From the NCBI GenBank assembly GCA_963575745.1, contig CAUYUJ010011292.1, forward strand, positions 176,007 through 240,006: a stretch of 64,000 bases of DNA. The letters run 5' to 3'. Origin of the DNA: Prorocentrum cordatum (taxonomy: Eukaryota > Sar > Dinophyceae > Prorocentrales > Prorocentraceae). The notes under the pieces were generated by a model that was not told the DNA's origin, made no database searches, and saw only the letters and a list, made by a program, of their open reading frames with translations. This document shows positions 22,951 through 32,329 of the stretch, piece after piece. Position numbers and translations under genes: made by a program. Positions within the stretch are counted from its first letter, which is position 1. Each line of letters starts with the position of its first letter.

Positions 22951-23382
22951 GTGGATCGCGGGTTTGCGACTGATGAGCATTTGCAGGGGCTCCGCGGGCA
23001 AACTGCGTGCGCAGGGTTTGGCGGTCCGTTTGCGAATTTCATCGCTGCGCAGGGCGTTCGCGACATGTCGGCAACACATGTTTGCAAGTATTTAGTTAAT
23101 CATAGGGCCCCACGGAGGGTTTTGAAGTGCTGCTACACGGTTTACGATAAAACAGTTTGCGCTAGCTTATCGGGAACTTGTAATCGCACACGTGATGTTA
23201 CCATTCCTGGTAATAGAAAACTTGTGGCCTTCGCTGAACGTTCGAACGGTATCATGCAGATTGGAACCCGCGTTCTCTTGGCTGCAGCGGGTCTCCCGCC
23301 GTGGTTCTGGACGCATGCCGTAAGATGTTACCGTCTTTGCCACAATGCACGGCAAGACAAAGAGGGGGCATCACGTTGGTAA
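22951..23382 (+). pseudogene. Ty1/copia integrase fragment
   Basis: Codons near the end read Ala-Phe-Ala-Glu-Arg-Ser-Asn-Gly, then Gly-Thr-Arg-Val-Leu-Leu, then Ala-Gly-Leu-Pro-Pro-Trp-Phe-Trp, then Ala-Val-Arg. This is the diagnostic stretch after the catalytic core of copia integrases (consensus: variable, Glu-Arg, then Asn, Gly-Arg-x-Leu-Leu, Ala-Gly-Leu-Pro, Phe-Trp). The first half does not show the expected catalytic Asp residues. In another frame, 23395-23520 continues with a Gly-Ile-Phe-Leu-Gly block that matches the following linker of the family. The element is non-functional. Confidence 0.65.
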
Positions 23383-23710
23383 GCTCGTTTTGGTTCGTCG
23401 TTTTATTCCTCATTTTTGCCCCTCGGTTCCTGTGTCGGGATGCCGTGCGGCCAAGGCTGGGGCCAGTACGGTTTTAGGAATCTTTCTGGGGTGCGCCCGC
23501 AAAGCGGGTGGTGGTGGTTAGGCCCGAGAGTTACGTTGCGCTCCTTGTTTCTTTCGAGAGCTTGAGCATGGCGACTGGTAAACGGCCTGGCGGTGCTGGG
23601 CCCGTCGTTGAACAATCGGGGCAGGTTTGCAGTGATGTCATTGACGACCATTATGATTTTCAACGCGCGTGCTCAGTTCGTCACTTTTTTTTGCATGGTG
23701 TTTTTGAAAA

Positions 23711-23974
23711 CTGATGATTTGTGATCGACGAGTGTCCACGAATTACATGGTCTGCAGAGGATGAAGGGAGACCGATCAGGGACTGCTTGGGATGGTCCGA
23801 ATCCATATTTCGGATGGGTGATAGGGGCAGAAACATGTATGTATATATGTGTATCTAATGTATATGTTGCGTACTCTTATCTATACACATACATTTTGTA
23901 ATACTAGAAAGCTGGTCGCTAAATCCGGGGAGGTGGGGAGGCACATCGATATATTTTCAGACAGGAGAACATAT
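23711..23974. other. AT-richer stretch after the retroelement
   Basis: Contains an ATGTATGTATATATGTG-like run near 23835-23890. No LTR, gene or inverted repeat could be identified. Confidence 0.4.
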
Positions 23975-24135
23975 GTTGCGCGACGTATGTGGTGCCGTAT
24001 ATGCGCTGCGATCGATGCTGTACAGTATATGTGTTGCGATGCATTCTGTGCCGTATAGGTGGTGCAATATATGTTGTGTAATCCATGTGGTGTAGTTTAT
24101 GTGATGCTTCGCATGCGACGCAATCTATGTGGGGC
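23975..24135 (+). repeat. TATGTGGTGCAA minisatellite, array 1
   Basis: Degenerate units of ~16-18 bases (GTGGTGCAATATATGTTGTG and variants). The same consensus forms larger arrays at 36064-36480 and 60505-60945. Confidence 0.7.
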
Positions 24136-24149
24136 AATTGTGCGAGGCC

Positions 24150-24290
24150 GCGATGGGGCGGCGACAAGTCGGCGACGGCGATAACATAGTCGCCAGACCG
24201 CCACACAGATCCAGACGACGGGTGGCGGCGACGAGGCGGCGAAGGGGCGGTGACGGCGGCCACATAGCCGCCAAACCGCCACACATACCC
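24150..24290 (+). repeat. two copies of a ~65-bp GGCGGCGAC...GCCGCC repeat
   Basis: Units around 24152-24208 and 24226-24288 each carry GGCGGCGAC, GACGGCG, ACATAG-CGCCA and ACCGCCACACA. A third copy lies at about 26366-26420, inside the first RING-gene intron. They sit directly before the spliced-leader relic. Confidence 0.7.
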
Positions 24291-24294
24291 AGAC

Positions 24295-24316
24295 GCCGTA
24301 GCCATTTTGGCTCAAA
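24295..24316 (+). other. dinoflagellate spliced-leader relic
   Basis: The sequence matches the 22-base dinoflagellate spliced leader (D-CCGTAGCCATTTTGGCTCAA-G) at 21 positions; only the final G is A. The leader is normally added to mRNA in trans, so a genomic copy upstream of a coding region is taken as a scar of reverse-transcribed mRNA that was reinserted. The first in-frame ATG of the following gene is 149 bases downstream (24465), a sensible 5' leader. Chance occurrence of 21/22 in 64 kb is very unlikely. Confidence 0.88.
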
Positions 24317-24464
24317 TTCCCAACCCCTTTCGGTGGGTTGGGAGCTTGCCGTGGCCATCGTGGGTCACTGGCGCCGCCCGCGCGGGGTCTCCTTCTGGGC
24401 GCGGGGCGGCGGTGGGGCCGCGGGGCGCGGCGCGCGGGGGTTGTCCTCCCCCCCCCTTGCTTCC

Positions 24465-25028
24465 ATGGGCCGCCTTGCTGGTGGCCCGGTTGCGGCCTGG
24501 CTGGGGCCAAGCGGCGAGCAGGTCGGGTACCTCGTGGAGGTGGCGGTGCGCGCGGCGGTGGTGGCAGGCGCCACGCCGCAGGTTGCAGCTGCTGACGGAG
24601 GTGCGGCGGTGGAGGCAGCGCTCCGCCAGGCGGGTTCCGCCGGGCGCGCCGCCCAGCAGGTGCCTGAAGCTCCCAGGGCGGGGAATGCGTCGTCGGTGGG
24701 CGGCCATGCAGCGGCTGCTGTGGGGAAGGGCGACGAGACGCTGTGCAAGCCGCCCGAGGGCGGCGAGGGGGCCCAGGACGAGTACGACATTGGCTCGGTG
24801 ATCGCGTCGGTGGACTCCGACTGGGAACGCAGGGACGTATCTTACGAGGCCCTGACGGAGGTGCGCAGCCTCCAGCAGGAGCGCGACGAGGCGCTCGACC
24901 TGGCGTCCGAGCTTGCCGAGGAGTGCATGGAGCTGCGGGCGTTGGCTTGGCAGGGCAGGTCACTGGCTCCCGTGGACCACGGCGGGCTCCTCGCGGTGCA
25001 GGCCGAGGCCGAGGCCGACGGCATCTAG
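24465..25028 (+). CDS. N-terminal coding part of the RING ubiquitin-ligase candidate
   Basis: Start chosen at ATG 24465 (CCATGG context), the first good ATG in this frame after the spliced-leader relic. About 187 codons run to a TAG at 25026. The first 95 or so residues are Ala/Gly/Val-rich. Residues ~105-175 are acidic and form a likely coiled coil (Ser-Leu-Gln-Gln-Glu-Arg-Asp-Glu-Ala-Leu-Asp-Leu-Ala-Ser-Glu-Leu). Coding then moves by one base to the frame that runs through 25956. Either a short intron or an indel lies between about 24958 and 25140. One option is the GT at 24958-24959 as donor; I could not fix the acceptor. The long minus-strand frame across this region is a shadow. Confidence 0.5.
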   Translation: MGRLAGGPVAAWLGPSGEQVGYLVEVAVRAAVVAGATPQVAAADGGAAVEAALRQAGSAGRAAQQVPEAPRAGNASSVGGHAAAAVGKGDETLCKPPEGGEGAQDEYDIGSVIASVDSDWERRDVSYEALTEVRSLQQERDEALDLASELAEECMELRALAWQGRSLAPVDHGGLLAVQAEAEADGI

Positions 25029-25072
25029 GCCGAGGCAGAGAGCGGGGACCGTGGCGGCCGCCGACGTGGTGG

Positions 25073-25956
25073 CGCTTTGTGGGCGGCGCCTGGCGCGCGG
25101 ACCAGGGCCCTGCCGCGGGAGCTGCGCGCCCATGGGAGGCGCGGCGGTGGGCCGGCATGTGGACGGCGACGTTGGCAGGGTGAACGACTTGGTGAAGCAG
25201 GTGTTCGTAGTCGACGGCGAGACTGACGAGGAGGCCGACGGCGCCCAGGCGGCTGCAGAGTCGGGGAGCGAGTTCGTGCCAGGGGAGCCCGAGGCCTATG
25301 AAAGTGCAAGGGCAGACCCTGATGCCGCTGCGCCCGAGAGACCGTCCTCGGAAGGCAGCGATGGCGTGGCGGCAGCCAGCGAGGCGAGCATCGTGGCCGA
25401 GGTTCGAGCCGCAGGAAAGGGCAAGAGCGAGCATCGCAGGCGCTGGGCCGATGACTTGGACGACCAGGTCGACGGCTGCATTGTGCCGCTGGCTGCCAGC
25501 AGTGCCAGCGTCGCCGGCGTTGGCCAGCGGGCTGGACGGCGAGCGCGTGCCCCCCACGCGTCGCAGAACCAGGCCGCGTGCCAGAGGGCGGCGGACGCGA
25601 TGGCCGAGCGGAGGCTCGCCGGCGACGCCCTCGTGGAGCTGCCGCCAAAGGCCGCGCGAGGCGCGGCCGTGCGGGAAGGGCGCTGCGCGGTGCCCGGGGG
25701 CCTTGTTCTCGTGCCGCCCGACGCGGAGGGCCCGCTTGACGAACCGAGGGGGCCGACCTGGGGCAAGGAGCCGCCCGTGCGGGGCCATCCCCAAGGCGAG
25801 CAGTGGGCCCGCCTGGCAGCCAGGTACAGCAGGGTGCGACTGGGGCCCATGCACCACCGGGTCCTGGGAGCGACGCTGCAGAGTCTGTTGGGGGCCCAGA
25901 CGGGGACCAAGGAGCAGATCGAGCAGCGCCTTCTCTGCCTCGAGGGGTTCGTGCAG
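25073..25956 (+). CDS. acidic middle region of the RING ubiquitin-ligase candidate
   Basis: Open frame of ~295 codons with strongly GC-biased third positions and an ordinary residue balance. A Gly-Arg-Val-Asn-Asp-Leu-Val-Lys-Gln-Val-Phe block starts near 25177. A very acidic, low-complexity stretch follows (25215-25430), then a basic Arg/Ala stretch. The helical end reads Thr-Lys-Glu-Gln-Ile-Glu-Gln-Arg-Leu-Leu-Cys-Leu-Glu-Gly-Phe-Val-Gln. A donor GTGCAG|GC at 25956/25957 (phase 0) leads into the exon at 27306. Without splicing the frame ends at 26007. The 5' limit is uncertain. No known domain is recognised; acidic disordered regions are common in E3 ligases. Confidence 0.5.
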
Positions 25957-26296
25957 GCTCCTGAGGACACAGCAATGAGAATACATTCCACTTGGCGTGT
26001 GAACTGAGCGTGGTTGAGGTGAGCAGAGGTCTGCAGTGCATCTTGCATCCTGTGAGACCGTTATGGATGGCGAGCTTCTGTGTCGCAGCAGTGTGTGCTC
26101 GCAGATCTAAGCTATTTGTTGGCTCTTGTATTGCCACCGTCATAATAATCTCAACGCTGCGCGTTCTGCTTGGCACTCAAACTAGTGGCGGAAGATGGCC
26201 GAGGTTGTGGTTGGGCTTGCGAGGGAGCCTACAGACCGCGAGGGCGGGCGCGCCGAGCCCGTCTCTGTGGTCCGTGGGAAACAAAAAACACACAGA

Positions 26297-26342
26297 CCCC
26301 TCCTCCTCCTCCTCCTCCTCCTCCTCCTCCTCCTCCTCCAGG
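26297..26342 (+). repeat. TCC microsatellite in the first RING-gene intron
   Basis: Perfect CTC run. The third copy of the GGCGGCGAC-type repeat follows at 26366-26420. The rest of the 25957-27305 intron is C/T-rich unique DNA. Confidence 0.93.
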
Positions 26343-27106
26343 CTGTCCCCTCCACACGACGGACGGCGACGAGGCGGCGACGGGGCGGCGACGGCGGCCA
26401 CGTAGCCGCCATACCGAAGACGCGGCCCAGTTCCTTGAAACAGAGGTAAAGACCCCTGAGTGCAAACACTGCTGGGGGAATCTGTGCGTATGTCTGTTTT
26501 CCTCCCCGCCGCAGTTGGCACAGCGTGGCATTGGGGTGTGCCTCTGGGTGCCTCGCCCGCCGCGCAGAGTGGTTGCGGATTGTACTTGCGGGATCTTCGG
26601 CCTTTTGCGTGGATCGACTTGTTGCCCCCTTTTATCCCCTGCAGCTGCCCTTCCTCCTCTTCCTCCTGTTCCTCCTTTGCGTGCGTTGTGTGTTGGTATA
26701 AATGGCTGGCAAAACATCGGGGATGCCCACGCAACGCGTTTGTCTTTCTCCCCTTTTCGTCCCTCTCCTGGGTCCTCGGTTCCTCCGCTTCCTCCTCCTC
26801 CTCCTACCCGTGCTCCCTCCTCTGCGTGTTTCAATCGCACTCGCTGTCTTGCACTGCGTCTGGATTTCAGTTTATTTTAATGTGCCGCCTTGCCTGAGGG
26901 GTTGTATCATCTGACAAATTACGTATGTGTATATTAGACAGATGTGTTCATCGTCCTCGTCCTCCCGATCTTCTTCGAACGTGCAGAGCTCGATGCTGTG
27001 CCATCTTGCGCTACGAGAAGGCAGCTGTAATCAAGGCGCGAGCTGTGAAAAAACGTGGTGGAGGCAGTCGGTGGTCAGTGCTCTCTGGGCTACTCCACTT
27101 CTGCTG

Positions 27107-27107
27107 T

Positions 27108-27134
<27 letters not shown>
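27107..27134 (+). repeat. CT dinucleotide run
   Basis: Fourteen CT units in the intron before the exon at 27306. Confidence 0.9.
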
Positions 27135-27138
<4 letters not shown>

Positions 27139-27305
27139 TGCCGATTTATTGGTGCTTCCACATGCAGGGCTTCCCTGCTGTGTTCAGTTGCTTTCTGGTG
27201 ACCTATCGGACGTGGCAGCCCGGGCTGATCAACGTCGGGGCGATCAAAAGGAGGAGGGAGAGCACTTGGGCCACCACTCCCTAGATCTCTTCGCCCTTTG
27301 TAGAG

Positions 27306-27410
27306 GCCGTGGCCGACCTCGCCTCCTCGCTGCAGTCGGCGCGCTTCCTGGAGGGTGCAGCCCGCGAGGCGCTGACGCTGAAGGAGGGCCACTTCCGAGC
27401 CTCCTTGCAA
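27306..27410 (+). CDS. helical exon of the RING ubiquitin-ligase candidate
   Basis: Thirty-five codons in phase 0 between CTTTGTAGAG|GCC and TTGCAA|GC. The residues (Ala-Val-Ala-Asp-Leu-Ala-Ser-Ser-Leu-Gln-Ser-Ala-Arg-Phe-Leu, ending Phe-Arg-Ala-Ser-Leu-Gln) form an amphipathic helix, as often seen just N-terminal to RING domains. The exon ends directly before the RING-start exon in the same phase. A reading without splicing runs on into repeats and is a shadow. Confidence 0.5.
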
Positions 27411-27576
27411 GCGACCACTTGTGAAACCTACCCCTGCGGGTCCAGTCGACGCTGGGACATCGGGCACCCCCGCTGGGGTTCACTAGGCTGCAGACGTCCC
27501 TCGACTTCTGAGCCCCCCGGCTGGTCTTTCGGGAATCTGACCTGCACGGGAAGGTTGCACATGTGTCGGGCGAAGA

Positions 27577-27721
27577 GAACTATGCACATGCACCGATCCT
27601 GGCAAGGCCCACCCTTGACCCAGGATCGGTGCATATGCCTTCCTGGCCAAGGCAGGAGGGCGTATGCACCGATCCTGGGCTCAGGATGGGCCTGGCCAGG
27701 ATCGGTGTATGTGCATAGTTC
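27577..27721. mobile_element. fold-back element with 27-bp inverted ends
   Basis: The left end GAACTATGCACATGCACCGA and its continuation GATCCTGGC pair with the right end (about 27695-27721) with a single mismatch. Two more inverted copies of the CACCGATCCTGG core lie inside (about 27621-27643 and 27658-27680), giving a nested hairpin. 145 bp, non-coding, inside the second RING-gene intron (27411-30775). Confidence 0.8.
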
Positions 27722-27807
27722 TTTTTCCTCTAATGTGGATGGCCACTCCTCCTCCTCCGCCCACCTGCCCCCAGTGTCCCTCTCGCCGCAGCCGCCGTCG
27801 CCGCCGC

Positions 27808-27848
27808 CCGTCGTCGTCGTCTTCGTCGTCGTCGTCGTCGCCGCCGCA

Positions 27849-27923
<75 letters not shown>

Positions 27924-27955
27924 TTCGTCGTCGTCGTCGTCGCCGTCGGTGGTCG
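27808..27955 (+). repeat. TCG microsatellite
   Basis: GTC/TCG repeats with CTTC and CCG interruptions, in the second intron. Confidence 0.95.
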
Positions 27956-28234
27956 CGTCGCCGCGGGAGTGTCGCCGTCGTCGCTGTCGTCGTCGTCGTC
28001 GTTGTTGTCGTTGTCGCTGGCGACCGACTGCTTCTCCTCGCAGCCCACACGTGGACGCGCTCAGTGCCAACCTGGACTCCTAGAATCCTTCCCCCCGCTG
28101 CCCTTCCCAGCTTCCCGCTTCCTCCCCCCCTCCCCTTTTTTTGCGAGGTGCCTCGGAGGCCCTGGAGAATACCGTTGAAACCCTTGGAGGCCACCTGGAG
28201 GCGCCCACATCTGGATGCTCCTCCCAGACATCCC

Positions 28235-28415
28235 TGTACAGTCAACTATGATAGTAACGATGGGGCGACTTTCCAAGGCTACCCTTGCATCCTTGCCCCT
28301 CCTGTATTCGGCATCCTTCGGCATTCTGCTGCGCTCCGAACGGAACACGTCAATATGGCGTTCCAAGGCCCTTGCATCCTTACCGCGCATCCTTACTATC
28401 CCGGTCGAGTGTACA
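28235..28415. mobile_element. inverted-repeat element with TGTACA ends, copy 1
   Basis: The left end TGTACAGTCAACTATGATAG plus TAACGATG pairs with the right end at 22 of 28 positions when reverse-complemented (right terminus ...CGAGTGTACA). 181 bp. Interior blocks such as TTCCAAGGC-TGCCCT and CGGAACACGTCA recur in a second copy at 29023-29185. Located in the second RING-gene intron. Confidence 0.75.
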
Positions 28416-28559
28416 CTCCTTGCCTCCTTGGAAGCCCCGGAGGGCAGCGCATTCAGTCCCACAAGTCCGGCTGCCGATCGCCCGCGGCCTCACGCCGCCT
28501 GCCAGCTTGCCAGGCCCGACAGGAGGCGGGAAAGGTTTCCGAGGGGCCAGCTCTTCAAC

Positions 28560-28815
28560 TCACTCGGATGCATCTCCTGGGAGCTTCAGTTCTGTATCGG
28601 CGCTGGTATTTTCGCGGTCGCGACCAGGCTTAGTTAGTTTGGGTTAATCTGGCTTGACCTGGCTAAATGCCGCCCAATCCCGCAAAATCCAGTGCAATCT
28701 GGCTTAATCCTGGGTTTGATCCGGTCTAATCCAGTGAAGTCGCTCCTTAATCGGGCTTGGTAAACCTTAAAGCTAATCGTACCCACGACTCCCAGGGGTT
28801 GCCTCCTAACACTCA
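28560..28815 (+). repeat. CCGGCTTAAT-type repeat block, copy 1
   Basis: Begins CTCGGATGCATCTCCTGGGA, passes through a degenerate ~10-bp minisatellite (GGCTTAATCC, GGTCTAATCC and so on) and ends GTTGCCTCCTAACA. The same three-part layout recurs at 61936-62150, so the whole block moved or duplicated as one unit. Confidence 0.75.
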
Positions 28816-28840
28816 CCCCGGCCCTGGGCAGTTTCCCCCC

Positions 28841-29022
28841 TCACGCCAACGTGCTAATACTATGTGTGCGTCGTCCCTCCAGGGGCGACGCGCGCGCCGA
28901 GCAATCTTATAGCATGTGCTCGTTGGCGGGCGATTTCTGGCCGTACCGCTCGGGGAGCGATACCCCTCAACACGGTTGTGCTATAGGTTCAGGTCGGACG
29001 CACGCCTCCAAGGGAGACACGC
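28841..29022 (+). mobile_element. ~190-bp dispersed element, copy 1 of 4 (most diverged)
   Basis: Shares with copies at 38896, 44203 and 61172 the blocks TACTAT-TGTGCGTCG, GGGGCGACGCGCGC, AATCTTATAG, TTCTGGCC, ACCGCTCGGG and GGTCGGACGC-CGCCTCCAAGG. The TGTACA-family copy 2 starts exactly where this one should end. Confidence 0.75.
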
Positions 29023-29185
29023 AGTACAGTCAACCATGATCGTAAGGATGGCGCAGCTTTCCAAGGCTGCCCTCGCATCCTCCGGCATCCTGCCGCGCTC
29101 CGCACGGAACACGTCACCACGGCGTTCCGAGGCCCTTGCGTCCTCACCGCGCGTCCTCCCTCTCCTGGCCGGGTGTGCCAGCGCC
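29023..29185. mobile_element. inverted-repeat element with TGTACA ends, copy 2 (decayed)
   Basis: Begins AGTACAGTCAACCATGATCG. It aligns with 28235-28415 through TTCCAAGGCTGCCCTCGCAT, CGGAACACGTCACCACGGCG and GGCCCTTGCGTCCTCACCGC. The right terminus has lost pairing. It abuts copy 1 of the ~190-bp element. Confidence 0.65.
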
Positions 29186-29217
29186 TGCCCTTGTGCGGCC
29201 CACTCACGTCTCCTCTG

Positions 29218-29306
29218 GGGAGGAGGAGGAGGAGGAGGAGGAGGAGGAGGAGGAGGAGGAGGAGGAGGAGGAGGAGGAGGAGGAGGAGGAGGAGGAGGAG
29301 GAGGAG
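29218..29306 (+). repeat. GAG microsatellite
   Basis: Nearly pure GAG run in the second RING-gene intron. Gly/Arg/Glu homopolymer frames are shadows. Confidence 0.95.
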
Positions 29307-29516
29307 CTGGGCCAGGAGGGGCGCAGCTCAGCGTCTGACGGGCCTGGCCGCCCCCGGCGGGCAGGCGTTGGCGGGTTCGCGCGGCGGCGCCCTGCTGCCC
29401 GAGAGCCTCCGCGTGGCCAGGAGGCTCAAGAGCGCTCGCCCGAGCACCTCTTCGCAGGCCGAGAGGTGGACACCGACGCCGGGATCGGCGGGGTGCCTCC
29501 ACCGAGGGAAGACGAT

Positions 29517-29591
29517 CCCGATCTCGGTGGTGGTGGCAGTCTTCTGGCTTCCAAGGTGACCTAAATATTACCACCACCACCGACCTCTAGG
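29517..29591. repeat. imperfect inverted repeat around GGTGGTGGTGG
   Basis: GATCTCGGTGGTGGTGG at the left and CCACCACCACCGACC-AGGATC at the right could form a hairpin with a ~30-base loop. Confidence 0.6.
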
Positions 29592-29894
29592 ATCATATGC
29601 CCCGTGTGGAGGCAACCCCCTGTGCTGGAGCTGGTGCCAATTTCCAGGCCTCCAACCTCTGGAGAGACGCCTGTGTGTGAGCTGTGGTCCAACTCTTGGC
29701 GTACGCTAAGCACGCCAAAGAAGTCAGCGGAGGGAAAGTTAACCACATCGCCACCCTTCCCTCGTTTTCGCCCTTTGGGCCTCCTGGGAGGCCCTCGTCG
29801 CCACCGCTGGATTCGCCTCGACATCCTGGTCAGACCGCACCCCGGGAGAGGTCCGGGGAGTAGCGGCACCGGTACCTTTTGGTTTCCCCAGCTG

Positions 29895-30031
29895 GCTTGG
29901 CATCGCTCGGATGTGTGCATTTTATCCTCAGCGAGGATCATCGAGGAGCATCCTTGATCATCGAGCCAAACACCACGCACGGAGCCGAAACATCCAGGGG
30001 CATGGACATGGACGTCCGAGCGATGGCAAGC
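29895..30031. mobile_element. MITE-like element with GCTTGGCATCGCTCGGA ends, copy 1
   Basis: The left end GCTTGGCATCGCTCGGATGT pairs with the right end GGACGTCCGAGCGATGGCAAGC (reverse complement, about 18 of 20). The interior contains GAGGATCATCGAGGAGCAT. Related copies lie at 30536-30660 and 62165-62519. 137 bp, in the second RING-gene intron. Confidence 0.82.
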
Positions 30032-30535
30032 TGGTGCCCCACAATGATGTCCTCTCCCGATGGGGGCGCAGAGCCCACGGCGACACTGCGGAGCCCAGCG
30101 TCAACAAAGGACGTGCCTCCAAATTTCTTCCAGCAGGCTCGTGTATCGTACGGTCTGCCCGAGGTACACTGAAGGTCGAGGTCGGTTCGAGGCGGGTGCC
30201 CTGATGTTCTTCGTGCTGGTTGGGAGGGTACCCTTGGCTCTTCTTTGTGCTTCTCGTGCTCGTCTGGCTACGTTTGGCATTCTTTTGACTGTTTGTGCTC
30301 TTTCTTCCCAGCTCCGCGTGCAGGAGGACGTGTGCCCGACCCGATCCCAGGCCCGGCCCCGTGTGCCTGCTGCAGCAGGGTGCTCGGAACGTGCGGGCCG
30401 CGCGGCGCTCCCGGGGCGTGAGCGGGGCCGCGCCCCGGGCGCGGGCGCCCGACGCCTGCCCGCCCTCCCGGCCCTCCCCTGCCCTGTGCCGCCGCCTGTC
30501 GTCTCGTCTGTCGTCCGTCGCTCGTCTTGGCGTGG

Positions 30536-30660
30536 CTCGGACGTGTGCACCTCGTCTCGGCGAGGATCATCGAGGAGCATTTCTCGTGCACCTTGCGAAC
30601 GAAGAAGCACACGCACGACACCGACAAGTGCACAGGGAGTGGACGTCCGAGCGACGGCGC
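30536..30660. mobile_element. MITE-like element with CTTGGC...GCTCGGACGT ends, copy 2
   Basis: CTTGGCGTGGCTCGGACGTG at the left, GGACGTCCGAGCGACGG at the right. Shared interior GGCGAGGATCATCGAGGAGC. It ends about 115 bases before the RING-start exon. Confidence 0.78.
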
Positions 30661-30775
30661 GTCGCCGAGTCGTGTCGTGCCTTGGGGCCCCGTCTGCACT
30701 GGGTAGAACATGTGCGGGCCGTGCGGGGGAAAGCTGGCCCCCACCAGCCAGCCCCTTCCTGCGCCCTCTCCCCAG

Positions 30776-30811
30776 GAGCTGGAGTGCGGCATCTGCCTGC
30801 AGCCGATGAAG
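30776..30811 (+). CDS. RING finger, exon carrying Cys1 and Cys2
   Basis: Only 12 codons: Glu-Leu-Glu-Cys-Gly-Ile-Cys-Leu-Gln-Pro-Met-Lys. A clear pyrimidine tract and CCCCAG|G open it. The Cys-x-Ile-Cys-Leu-x-Pro start is typical of C3HC4 RING fingers. Joining in phase 0 to 33479 gives Cys-x11-Cys to the next zinc ligand, within the family range. The donor would be AAG|GA; GA donors are known in dinoflagellates but are rarer, so this border is the least certain. Other frames over this exon are shadows. Confidence 0.6.
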
Positions 30812-31126
30812 GAGCGGCACGCTCCAGCGGCGCGGGGAGCCAGAGGGGAGCGGAGCGGAGCGGAGGGGCACAGACCGCAGCTCAATGGGCGAAACACCTG
30901 TCCGTAGGTGCGGCCTCGCGGGCCGCGCCGCGACGCCGCGGGTACGAGGCGTTGTTGTCGCGGATGCCGCGCGCGGAGGGCATCCGTGCGACCGCGCATC
31001 CGCGAGATCGCGCCCCGGGAGCGCAGACCGCCGAGGGCGTGGAGAGACGGACGTGTGCACCCGTCGGTGCGCAGCGGGAGGAGCGCCCAGGAGAGCGCGC
31101 GGAGCTCGGACGGATGAAGGATCCTG

Positions 31127-31200
31127 CCCCTCCTCCTCCTCCTCCTCCTCCTCCTCCTCCTCCTCCTCCTCCTCTCCCTCCTCCCCTCCTCCTCCACCTC
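31127..31200 (+). repeat. TCC microsatellite in the third RING-gene intron
   Basis: CTC repeat with CCTC interruptions, inside the intron 30812-33478. Confidence 0.94.
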
Positions 31201-31624
31201 CTCTTCCTCCTCATCCTCGCCCTCGCCCTCGCAGACCACGGGCAAATCCTTATGTTTCTTGATTTAGCCATCCATCACATCATTGCTTGAACCTTCTCCC
31301 CTCCCCCGCCTTCTTTCCGCCATCGGGGGAAGTTCGAGGTGGTCGCCGGGGGCCGTCTCCTGGGGCGGCAACGAGCAATGAGGTAATGCAAGACGATCTG
31401 CCACATCGCGGTTAGTCAGGGGGCCTACTGTGGAAGTCGGTGCAAATCAAAACCCTCGCGCAAACGCTCTAAGGAGCCTCTAGAGTGATCCTTTCTCCAT
31501 CCCCTCATGCTGCGTTCTCCCGCACCCCTGCCTCACTTTCTCACCTAGGTCGGCTTACTTTTTTCCGCATGCAGTTTCCACGTTTGTATTCTGCAATGGG
31601 AGCATAGCGGGAGCATGCGACGCA

Positions 31625-32015
31625 TAGCGGGAGCATGCAACACACAGCGCCCCCACCCCAAGCGCACCCCCTGCGGCGTCGAGGAAATGCCACCCCTGCC
31701 ACGCCCTTAGGGGCCTGCAACGCACAGCGCCCCCGCCCCCAGGGCCCCCCCCTGTGGCGCCGAGAAAATACTACCCCTGCCACGCCCTGGGGGCCTGCAG
31801 CGCATAGTGCCCACACCCCCAGCGCACCCCCTGTGGCGCCGAGGAAATGCCACGCCTGTCACGCCCTGGGGGCCTGCAACGCACAGCGCCCCCGCCCCCA
31901 GCGCCCCCCCTGTAGCGTCGAGGAAATGCCACGCCTGTCACGCCCTGCGAGCCTGCAACGTATAGCGCCCCCACCCCCAGAGCACCCCTTATGGCGTCGA
32001 GAATATGCCACGCCT
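31625..32015 (+). repeat. ~79-bp tandem array, five units
   Basis: Units built on GCCTGCAACGCACAGCGCCC, GGCGCCGAGGAAATGCCAC and CTGCCACGCCCT start near 31636, 31716, 31796, 31871 and 31951. The frames over it are periodic. Confidence 0.9.
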
Positions 32016-32329
32016 GCGATGCCCTGGGCGACCGTGCGCATACGTCTTGGGTGTATGATGCTGTGCGCCTGCCACGCCTGCCACGCCCTGCGAATCTTGA
32101 GCGCATGTGTTTCGCGTGTGTATGCGTGCGGCTGTATGCAGAACGCGTGTCTCACGTACGTGCCGCGCATGTGTTGCGCCTGGGTGAGGCGAGGAAGAGG
32201 AGGAGAGGAAGAGGAGGAGGGGACGAGGGAGGTGTGTGTGGGAGGAGACGCGGTTGCGACGCGGCAGGGAAGAACGCCATAACCCCACTAAGCATGTGGA
32301 GAAACATCCGAAGGACAATCAATGGTTTT

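Larger units (their letters stand above)
16921..23710 (+). pseudogene. decayed Ty1/copia-type retroelement, gag to integrase
   Basis: A 6.8-kb tract of lower GC with plus-strand coding pieces in shifting frames. In order: a short gag-like start (16921-17440); a Gln/Glu/Lys/Ala-rich coiled coil (17784-17990); a segment with Leu-Phe-Tyr-Phe-Tyr-Pro-Glu-Trp (19165-19338); a helical piece at 21050-21330; a pre-integrase His...Asn-x-Tyr-Cys-x-x-Cys motif (22750-22910); and the integrase end (22950-23520). Stops and frameshifts are frequent. The region is also invaded by simple repeats at 19935, 20632 and 21790. I see no reverse transcriptase, RNase H or long terminal repeats on this strand, so the right half is missing. 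Confidence 0.6.

Noticed and set aside
24097-25986. 629-codon minus-strand Pro/Arg-rich frame
   Set aside because: It lies opposite the plus-strand acidic coding region, whose codon balance, spliced-leader relic and splice sites fit better.
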